Assembly (NCBI GenBank): GCA_013361525.1
Contig: JABFXY010000023.1
Location: 1-64,000, forward strand
Source of the DNA: Polyangiaceae bacterium
Lineage (GTDB): Bacteria; Myxococcota_A; Polyangia; Polyangiales; Polyangiaceae
Length of the DNA: 64,000 bases
Direction: 5' to 3'
The notes beneath the pieces were generated by a model. The model made no database searches, had not been told where the DNA came from, and saw only the letters and a program-made list of their open reading frames with translations. Shown here in pieces: positions 52,078 through 59,048 of this stretch. The first letter of the stretch is position 1. Each line of letters opens with the position of its first letter. The translations under genes were made by a program, and so were the position numbers.

Positions 52078-53097
52078 TCAGAAATCGGCGCGCAAACCGA
52101 CGTAGGTCGGGGCCACGATCGGGGTGAATGATGTCTTCTTCGCCTCCGCCGTCGGCGCGGCCTTCGGCGGGCTTCGACCGTAGTCGACAGCAAACGCGAT
52201 GATGGTGAGCACGGCGAAGCCGCCGGTGACGCCGCCGAGGACGTCCGCGGTCGTCGCGAACGTCTTGGCGTCGGTCCGGGTGTTTTCGATCGTCTCCGGA
52301 TTGCCCGGGAACGCCGCGAGGGCGTCTTCGAACTCGCTCTTCTTCCCGAACGCGAGACCACCGACGACGCCCGTCGCAATGCCGGCCGCGGCCGTCACGC
52401 CGAGGCCGATCCACGGCCACGGCGTGTGTTTGATCTCCGGCTGCATCGGACCTTTGACGTCAGGCCCGGTGTCGGGGCCTTTGGGGCCGGTGAGCGAGAC
52501 GAGATCGAGCGCGACCGTCTTCTGCTCGGCGCCGGCGACCTCGACGTAGCGCGTGAGCGGCGCGTACCCCTCTTTGATCGCCGAGATCTTTCGCTTCCCG
52601 GCATCCATCACCACCGGTTTGTCGAGCGGTGTCCGGCCGACGGCGACGTCGTCGACCGCGATGTCCGCGCCCTCGACGTTCGTCTTCAAGGTGACGGTCG
52701 CGACCTTCTCTTTGAGCTCTGCGACCCAACCTTCGACCCTGGTTCGCCGCTCGGCGTCGATCTGCGCGCCGCCCTCGGCGAGGTACTTCTCGAGGGCCTG
52801 CAGCGCCTCGGAGTAGTTCTTCAGCTCGCGTGCGGTTTGGCCGATGTTGTAGAGGACGACGTAGTTCGGATCGAGCTCGTAGGCTCGTTTGAACTGCACC
52901 ATCGCGGCGACGTAGTCGCCGTCGTGGAAGAACTTCACGCCACGCTCGAAGGACGAGCCCGCGTCTTCCGAAGTTGCAGGCTGCCCCGGCGCTCCTTGTG
53001 CGCTCGCGGTCAGTGGAGCGGTGGCGACCGCGGTCAAAAGCAAAAGCGCGGAACAGCGGCGACCCCAACAGCGCGAGCTGAGCGCAGCAATTCGCAT
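52078..53097 (-). CDS. Exported TPR/PEGA protein with membrane hairpin
   Basis: Protein of 339 residues with a signal peptide ending TASAQ. TPR helices are clear: FERGVKFFHDGDYVAAMVQF, YELDPNYVVLYNIGQTAREL, NYSEALQALEKYL. A PEGA domain follows (VTLKTNVEGADIAVDDVAVG, VVMDAGKRKISAIKEGY). Two hydrophobic helices (WIGLGVTAAAGIATGVVGG, ADVLGGVTGGFAVLTIIAF) bracket a polar loop, without the Cys seen in its relatives. Its ATG directly follows the kinase stop (TAGATG), as in the 8.8-12.1 kb operon. Confidence 0.85.
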   Translation of the reverse strand: MRIAALSSRCWGRRCSALLLLTAVATAPLTASAQGAPGQPATSEDAGSSFERGVKFFHDGDYVAAMVQFKRAYELDPNYVVLYNIGQTARELKNYSEALQALEKYLAEGGAQIDAERRTRVEGWVAELKEKVATVTLKTNVEGADIAVDDVAVGRTPLDKPVVMDAGKRKISAIKEGYAPLTRYVEVAGAEQKTVALDLVSLTGPKGPDTGPDVKGPMQPEIKHTPWPWIGLGVTAAAGIATGVVGGLAFGKKSEFEDALAAFPGNPETIENTRTDAKTFATTADVLGGVTGGFAVLTIIAFAVDYGRSPPKAAPTAEAKKTSFTPIVAPTYVGLRADF

Positions 53098-54789
53098 CTA
53101 TTGTTTCTTCTTGTATGGGTTCGTTTCGTCGATGTCGACGGACGGCTGCGGCTTCTTCTTGCCGTCGTCGACGGGGGGCGGCGGCTTCACCGCGCTAGCG
53201 GTCTCGGCCGGCGGCGGCTTGGTAGGCCGGATGTACGGCCGACCCGGAAGCGGCGTGAGCTCGACGTCGAGGTCGATGTCCCTGTCGAACGTGAGGGTGC
53301 GCTTGTCGGTCTTGTGGCCTGCCAGCTCGACCTCGAGCTTGTGAATCGATCCGTCCTTCGGGAGCGTCGCGGTGAACGGATTGCCTTCGACGTATCCGCC
53401 GTCGAGCTTGGCCTTCGCATCCTCGGGGTACTTCACGACGACCTTGATCGTCTCGCGTGCCGGCGTCGCATCCGTGGTCGTCGAGCCTGCGGCGGTGCGG
53501 GCGTCGTTGGCGCCGCTCGTCGTCGTCTTCTCCGGCGCGGCGGCCGCCGTCGCGGGTCCGCCGCTGTTCGACGACGTCTCGCGGCGGTTCACGTAGAGCA
53601 CGATGCCGAGCGCGCAAAGCGCCAGCGCCGTGCCGACTCCGAGCGCCGAAAGAAGCGAGCGGCCCTTCGTCTGTGCCGGCGGAACGGCCTGCGAGATGGC
53701 CGTCTGCGGGCTGTTCGGGAACGTCTCGTCGCCGTGGCGAACCGGCAATACGACGCGCGCGAGCGAGTCGCTCGTCGCCTTGAGGCTCGCGGGCACGAGC
53801 TCCAAGCTGATCGGTTCGCGGAGGTGGTCGACGTTGCGGACCTGCTCTTCGATCGTCGCGCGGATGCGGGCGCGCTCGTCCTCGAACGCGCTCGACACCA
53901 CCGACGCGACGTCTTTCGGCCCGACGCGGAAGTCCGAGCCCGACAGGTAGCGCTCGATGACCTCCTGGAACTCGCGCGCGGTCTGGTAGCGATCTTCCCG
54001 CTTCGGCGCCATCGCCTTGTCGCAGATCGCGGCGAGCTCGTCCGGCACGTCGTTCACGACGGTGCGGATGCTCGGATCTTGCCCGGCCATGCGACGCGCG
54101 AGGACGCTCATCTCGTCTTCGCGCGTGATCATCCGGCGGCCCGCCATCGCCTCCCACAACATCACGCCGACCGTGAAGAGATCCGCGCGCGCGTCGACGG
54201 GCTCACAGCGCGCTTGCTCCGGCGCGATGTACGAGATCTTTCCCTTCAGCATGCCCTCTTGCGTGCGGGACGATGCGCCCGCTGCCTTGGCGATGCCGAA
54301 GTCGACGAGCTTCACCGCGCCCTCGTACGTGACGAAGACGTTCTGCGGGCTCACGTCGCGGTGAACCACGTGGAACGCAGTGCCGTCGAAGTCCGCGAGG
54401 TTGTGCGCGTGCTCGAGACCCGCGAGCACGTCCGCGAGGATGCGAAGGTGGATCTCGAGCGGGATGTTCTTCCGACCGACGCGGCGGAAGACGGCGTTGA
54501 GCGGCTGACCCTCGAGGTACTCCATCGCGATGAAGTACCGATCGACGTCGCTGCCGACCTCGTAGGTCTGGACGATGTTCGGGTGATTGAGGCGCGCGGC
54601 GATGCGTGCCTCGTCCAAGAACATCGCGAGGAAATCCGGATCGTGAGCGAGCTCTTCACGCAGCTCTTTGACGACGAGCAGCTTGTTGAAGCCGTGCGGG
54701 CCTTGCGACATCGTGAGCAGGACGCGGGCCATCCCGCCCTGTCCGAGCTTCGCCAGCACGCGATACTTGCCGATCCGCTCCGCGCTCAT
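53098..54789 (-). CDS. Membrane Ser/Thr protein kinase with PEGA domain
   Basis: Kinase of 563 residues. Gly loop GQGGMARV, VVKEL, catalytic loop HRDVSPQN and DFGIAK, then APEQARCEP. The Lys of HRDxKxxN is Ser, a change common in myxobacterial kinases that I do not take as inactivating. A transmembrane helix (LLSALGVGTALALCALGIVLYV) precedes a Thr/Ala linker and an extracytoplasmic PEGA domain (YPEDAKAKLDGGYVEGNPF, HKLEVELAGHKTDKRTL). The tail is Pro/Lys-rich. A GGAG lies 9 bases before the ATG. It sits in an operon between a lipoprotein and the TPR protein. Confidence 0.92.
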   Translation of the reverse strand: MSAERIGKYRVLAKLGQGGMARVLLTMSQGPHGFNKLLVVKELREELAHDPDFLAMFLDEARIAARLNHPNIVQTYEVGSDVDRYFIAMEYLEGQPLNAVFRRVGRKNIPLEIHLRILADVLAGLEHAHNLADFDGTAFHVVHRDVSPQNVFVTYEGAVKLVDFGIAKAAGASSRTQEGMLKGKISYIAPEQARCEPVDARADLFTVGVMLWEAMAGRRMITREDEMSVLARRMAGQDPSIRTVVNDVPDELAAICDKAMAPKREDRYQTAREFQEVIERYLSGSDFRVGPKDVASVVSSAFEDERARIRATIEEQVRNVDHLREPISLELVPASLKATSDSLARVVLPVRHGDETFPNSPQTAISQAVPPAQTKGRSLLSALGVGTALALCALGIVLYVNRRETSSNSGGPATAAAAPEKTTTSGANDARTAAGSTTTDATPARETIKVVVKYPEDAKAKLDGGYVEGNPFTATLPKDGSIHKLEVELAGHKTDKRTLTFDRDIDLDVELTPLPGRPYIRPTKPPPAETASAVKPPPPVDDGKKKPQPSVDIDETNPYKKKQ

Positions 54790-54795
54790 CTCGAA

Positions 54796-55800
54796 TTACT
54801 CCGTCGTCGGTCCCATCGGCACGTAGGTCAGGTATCCGGCCCGCGAGAGGAACGTCGCTTCACCGATGAAGCGGCCCGAGCTCGCGACTGTCGCGCGAGC
54901 CGTGAACGATCCAGGCGGCATGTTGACGAAGCCGCCGGCGGCTTGTTCGTCCGTCTCCGTCGCGGTCGGCGACGGAAGCGAGCCTTTGAAGTGATAGGGC
55001 GTCGTGTCCTCGTCGACCTGATCCGAAACGAAGGTGACGCCGGACGTGCGCTCGTCGTTGCAATCGATGCTCAGCAGAATGGATGTACCGCGTGAGGGAT
55101 CGATCGGCACGCCGGCGAACTCCGCGATGCTGTTGAAGCTCTCCGGATCGATGACGCGGACGACGATCTGCTTGCCCGGTATGACGATCGGTTGCTTCTC
55201 GAAATAAACGATCGTCGGCATGATGGGCGCCTTGGGGTCGCTGACAAGCTCCAAGAAGCCGGGAAAATCAGGCTCGAGATCGAACTCGATCACGCCCTCT
55301 GCATCCGGCGTGAAGGTCTCTTCGGGATTGGTGCAAGTCGGGGCGAGGGAGCGGCAGAGCTTCACCGTCGTGTTCATCGGCGGTGTGCCCGGCTCCGCGG
55401 TCGCGAGCTCGAACCGGTAGTTGTAGTGAATCGTTGCGCCCGGCGTAGCGGGCACGAAGTTGTCGAGGCAGGTGAAGTTCGACGGCAGGGGAGGCTCGGA
55501 GCCACCTTGCCCGCCCTCACCGCCACCACCTGGGTTCGAGCCGCCGGTGTTTGCCGGCTCGACACAGACCTTGTTCCGACACTCCGCATCGGCAAAGCCC
55601 TTGTCGACGCAGTCAGCGTTGGATTCGCACTGCTCCTGATCGAGATCGAACGCGATCGAACAGCCCCCAGTGTGAAGGACGATTACGGCGGCCCACCCCA
55701 GGGCCGCCGACGCGATAAGCGAGGGACGCGCCACAGTTCGGCGATCGTAACGTCTCCGATCACCAAGGTCCAGCAACGGACAGGCAAGTTTCGACGACAC
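54796..55800 (-). CDS. Exported Gly-rich lipoprotein-like protein
   Basis: Protein of 334 residues. GTG start with a strong GGAGGAGG seven bases upstream. A long basic N-region precedes a hydrophobic stretch (IASAALGWAAVIVLHTGGC) with an imperfect lipobox. A small Cys motif follows (EQCESNADCVDKGFADAECRNKVC), then a Gly/Pro linker, then a beta-rich C-terminal 220 residues (FTCLDNFVPATPGATIHYN, GVIEFDLEPDFPGFLELV). No family recognised. A second GTG at 55734 would give a normal-length signal. It lies six bases upstream of the kinase, so it probably belongs to that operon. Confidence 0.7.
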   Translation of the reverse strand: MSSKLACPLLDLGDRRRYDRRTVARPSLIASAALGWAAVIVLHTGGCSIAFDLDQEQCESNADCVDKGFADAECRNKVCVEPANTGGSNPGGGGEGGQGGSEPPLPSNFTCLDNFVPATPGATIHYNYRFELATAEPGTPPMNTTVKLCRSLAPTCTNPEETFTPDAEGVIEFDLEPDFPGFLELVSDPKAPIMPTIVYFEKQPIVIPGKQIVVRVIDPESFNSIAEFAGVPIDPSRGTSILLSIDCNDERTSGVTFVSDQVDEDTTPYHFKGSLPSPTATETDEQAAGGFVNMPPGSFTARATVASSGRFIGEATFLSRAGYLTYVPMGPTTE

Positions 55801-55910
55801 CGGCGGACCTCCTCCGGCGTCGTCTCCTTCGCTGCCGTTCGCTTGCTCCGTTCGCGCCGACGTTCGTCAGCCCGTCGCGCGCCAGGCGCGACGCTCGATT
55901 GAGCGCCTGG

Positions 55911-56561
55911 TCAGGATCCGTGAGCCTGCGTCAAAGCTTTGCGCGTCTCGTCATCCATCTTGCCGGTCGCGGGAAGCGAACGAGCGCCTTGGAAGGCCTT
56001 CAATGCAGCGATCAGCGCGTCGTCTTCGACGGCTTCCTGGTTCTCGCCGCCGATACGGCCCGGCCGGTAGAAGCCGAGGTGGAGTAGCCGCTGCTTCAGC
56101 CCGGAGACCGTCATGAGCGGATCGAGGTCCCCGACCCTCACGCGGAGGGTGCGGTTTTTCCTCGTCAGGATGACCTCCACTTCGCGGACTTGGACGTCGA
56201 CTGTCGACTTGATCCAGCCGGCCTCGTCGGTCTCGCCGACCACCGGATCGGGCCCGAGCCCCAGGATCGCGTACGGCTCCTTGGGCAGCGCCTCGCCGCC
56301 GATCTGGATGCGGACCGAGAGGGGCTTCTTCGGGATTCGGGCGGCGTACCGATTCGTGGCCCCAGAACGGACGGTCAGCCGCCGATGCTCGGGCGCGTTG
56401 GGAATCCAGAGCAGGTCGCCCGGGTGGAGCGTGTCCCGGTCCGGCCGGCGGTCGCGCAGATCTTTGTTCTTGGGGTGGTTCCAGATCGCGTCCGGGTCGA
56501 ACCCCATCGTGTGAGCGAGCTTGGTCAGGTAGTCGCCTTGGCGAACCACGTACGGGCGCAT
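55911..56561 (-). CDS. LysM/peptidoglycan-binding protein of a type VI secretion tip
   Basis: Protein of 216 residues without a signal peptide. LysM domain at the N-terminus (YVVRQGDYLTKLAHTMGFDPDAIWNHP, DTLHPGDLLWIP), a middle beta domain (GLGPDPVVGETDEAGWIKS) and a C-terminal peptidoglycan-binding-like helix bundle (VSGLKQRLLHLGFY, IAALKAFQGARSLPATGKMDDETRKAL). This three-part layout is typical of proteins encoded directly behind VgrG in delta-proteobacteria. It starts three bases after the VgrG stop. A role in loading or spike extension is inferred. Confidence 0.82.
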   Translation of the reverse strand: MRPYVVRQGDYLTKLAHTMGFDPDAIWNHPKNKDLRDRRPDRDTLHPGDLLWIPNAPEHRRLTVRSGATNRYAARIPKKPLSVRIQIGGEALPKEPYAILGLGPDPVVGETDEAGWIKSTVDVQVREVEVILTRKNRTLRVRVGDLDPLMTVSGLKQRLLHLGFYRPGRIGGENQEAVEDDALIAALKAFQGARSLPATGKMDDETRKALTQAHGS

Positions 56562-56564
56562 CGG

Positions 56565-59045
56565 TCAGGCCTCCTGCGGCTTGTCGACGTCGGGGAAATA
56601 GATCTTCGCGCTGGCATCGAGCTCGATTTCGGCCTCGCCCTTGTCGTCGAGGACGCCGGCGCGCTCGCCGTCGTCGCTGACGATGACGAACCGACGTCGC
56701 CGCGCCGGGGCGCCGCCCTCGTCGACCAGCTGGATGCGCGTCGTCGGCTTCGACGGCGCGACGATCGCCGCCTCGTCGATGACGCAGTTGAGCTTCACGC
56801 GGTCACCGCCGACATCGGCGTCTTTGAACAGAAGCAGGCTCGAGCTCTTGCCCATCGCGTGGAAGCGCTCGCCCTTCATCACGATGCCGTCCTTCGACAC
56901 GAAGGTGACGCGCTCGTCTGCCGCCGCCTCGACCTTCTTGCCGGAGAAGGTGACGCGCGGCGAAAGGATTTCGACCGCGTCGGGACCGATGCGGATCGAG
57001 CTCTCCCCGCAGCGCAGGATGATGCCCTTTTCCGCGATGAGCTCGGTCGTCTTGCTCGCGTAGCCGGCGAGCGTGCCTTCGACGTGCACCGTCGCGCTGC
57101 TCGGGCTCGCGTCCTCGCCGACGATCGTCGCGAGGTGCCCGCGCACCTTGTGGACCGCGTCGTTTCGCACGAAGGTCTCGTGAGACGCGATGTCCTCGCG
57201 ACGCATGCCCTCGATGCGGACATTTTCGTCGCCGCTCACGCGGCGGTCGGTCGTGCCCCGGACGGCGTCGATCACGTCGCCGAGCACCTGCGTCGTCTTC
57301 TGCAGCGTCACCAGGGTCGTTTGACCACCAACGACCGTCGTGGTGTGCGTGCCGGTGATGTTCTCCGTCAGCTGACCTTCGACGCGTAGGGTCGCGTTGC
57401 CTCCGACCGTCACGCCGTGATCGCTCCCGACCTCGACGTCGAAGTTGCGCTGCGCCTTGACCAGGACCTGCTCGCGCCCCTTGTCGTCGTCGAAGCTGAT
57501 CTCGCTTCCGCCGTCGCCGCCGGGCGTGCTCATCGAGCGGAAACCGCTCTTCGTGCGCTGCGAGGGGAGACCGAACGGTTGGGGGCTCGTGCCGTTGTAG
57601 ACGGTGCCGATCACCAGCGGCCGATCCGGGTCGCCGTCGAGGAACGTCACGACGACCTCCGAGCCGACGCGCGGCACGAACTGCGTTCCGTAACCGGCGC
57701 CTGCCCAGGGCTGCGCGACGCGGATCCAGCAGGATGCGCGATCGTCTTTTCGGCCCTCCAAGTCCCAGTGGAATTGGACCTTGATGCGGCCGTAGGAGTC
57801 GGTGAACGGCTCGCCCTCGGCGCCGCCGACGACGGACGCCGTCTGGTTGCCGTGCTGCACGCGGCGCGCGACGACCGGCGGCATACGAAGCGCAGACTCG
57901 ATCGCCGCGGCCTCGAACTCGTTCGAGTAGACGTCGTCCGTCTCGAGTCCGCCGAACTCGGGCGTGCGGCCCTCGTGCATGACGGCGACGACGACCCAGT
58001 CGCGGTTCAGGCTCTCGATGAAGTGACCGTCGAGCGTGAAGGCGTGGCCCGGGAGGAGCTTGCGCGAGCGCGACGTTCCGGCGACCGACAAGCCGTCGGC
58101 TCGGAGCGCCTCGAGCATGCGCGTCGCCTTTTCCTCGCGCTTCTCGGCGGACTGACTCTCCTCGTGCTCGGTCTCGTGGCCGAAGGTGTACGTCCCCATT
58201 CGCTCGGAGCCGAGATCACCAGCGACACCCTTGGGATCGGCCGTCAGCTGCAACGACCGCAACGGAAGGTGCGGATGGCGGAAGTCGAAGTCTCCGATGC
58301 GCGCGGCCGTCGGTCGGATCTTGCGACGCACGCCGAGCTCGATGACGTCGCCCTCGTCGATCTCGAAGCGACCGGAGCGCATCGTGAGCTTGCCGTGCCG
58401 GCCGGGGATCGCCTTGTAGAGCGCGTCGTCGGAGAAGACGACGTGCTCGGCGTCGGCCTCCGGGTCCTGGCGGAAGTAGAAGAAGATGCCTTCTTGCGCG
58501 AGGATCCTGCGGAGAAAGTCGTAGTCCGTCTCGTGGTACTGCGTGCAGTACGTGCGCGGCGTGTATTTGCCGGCGAGCTCGAAGCTGTGGGCGATGCGCC
58601 ACTCGCGCATGAGGCGCTCGACGATCGCCGGCACCGTCTGATCCTGAAAGATGCGGCTGTGCTCGCGCATCTTGAGGAGGCTCAGCCGCGAGGAGAGCTT
58701 CATCCGCACGCGCACGACGTCGGCTTCGAGCGATCGGTCGACCTCGTAGGAGGTCACCAGCCCGTGCACGGCGCGCGGAACGTCGCGCGAATCCATCATC
58801 ACGAGCGTTCCGGGGTTGCCGAGCAGCGTCTCCTCGAGCGCCGTCAGCGGATCGAGGTCCAGCGGAGCCGCGACCTCGACGTCGAGCTCGTAGGGCGTGT
58901 TGACCCGCTCTTCACCGTGGAAGCGGATGACCCGCAGTCGCTTTTCGACCTTCCCCTTCGAGATGAAGTGGAACAGGTCGAGCTTGTCCTTTTCGATGGC
59001 CTTCTTGCCGTTCTCGAACGACTCGAGCGCGCTCTTCATGTTCAT
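56565..59045 (-). CDS. vgrG: Type VI secretion tip protein VgrG with C-terminal extension
   Basis: Protein of 826 residues. The gp27-like part shows EERVNTPYELDVEV, YCTQYHETDYDFLRRILAQEGIFFYF and SLQLTADP. The gp5-like OB domain contains DSYGRIKVQFHWDLEGRKDD, WIRVAQPWAGAGYGTQFVPRVGSEVVVTFLDGDPDRP. The triple-helix repeat region includes SEISFDDDKGREQV and repeated VGG/NVRIEG segments. A last module (IQLVDEGGAPARRRRFVIVSDDG, ending KIYFPDVD) is a transthyretin-like extension found on some VgrGs, likely an effector dock. It is the piercing tip of the secretion tube. It sits between the 957-residue protein and the LysM protein in a tight operon (3-base gaps). Confidence 0.95.
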   Translation of the reverse strand: MNMKSALESFENGKKAIEKDKLDLFHFISKGKVEKRLRVIRFHGEERVNTPYELDVEVAAPLDLDPLTALEETLLGNPGTLVMMDSRDVPRAVHGLVTSYEVDRSLEADVVRVRMKLSSRLSLLKMREHSRIFQDQTVPAIVERLMREWRIAHSFELAGKYTPRTYCTQYHETDYDFLRRILAQEGIFFYFRQDPEADAEHVVFSDDALYKAIPGRHGKLTMRSGRFEIDEGDVIELGVRRKIRPTAARIGDFDFRHPHLPLRSLQLTADPKGVAGDLGSERMGTYTFGHETEHEESQSAEKREEKATRMLEALRADGLSVAGTSRSRKLLPGHAFTLDGHFIESLNRDWVVVAVMHEGRTPEFGGLETDDVYSNEFEAAAIESALRMPPVVARRVQHGNQTASVVGGAEGEPFTDSYGRIKVQFHWDLEGRKDDRASCWIRVAQPWAGAGYGTQFVPRVGSEVVVTFLDGDPDRPLVIGTVYNGTSPQPFGLPSQRTKSGFRSMSTPGGDGGSEISFDDDKGREQVLVKAQRNFDVEVGSDHGVTVGGNATLRVEGQLTENITGTHTTTVVGGQTTLVTLQKTTQVLGDVIDAVRGTTDRRVSGDENVRIEGMRREDIASHETFVRNDAVHKVRGHLATIVGEDASPSSATVHVEGTLAGYASKTTELIAEKGIILRCGESSIRIGPDAVEILSPRVTFSGKKVEAAADERVTFVSKDGIVMKGERFHAMGKSSSLLLFKDADVGGDRVKLNCVIDEAAIVAPSKPTTRIQLVDEGGAPARRRRFVIVSDDGERAGVLDDKGEAEIELDASAKIYFPDVDKPQEA

Positions 59046-59048
59046 CGG

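Noticed and set aside
52426-55095. Plus-strand open frame of 889 codons across the TPR and kinase genes
   Set aside because: Antisense shadow of a kinase with all catalytic motifs and of the TPR/PEGA gene.
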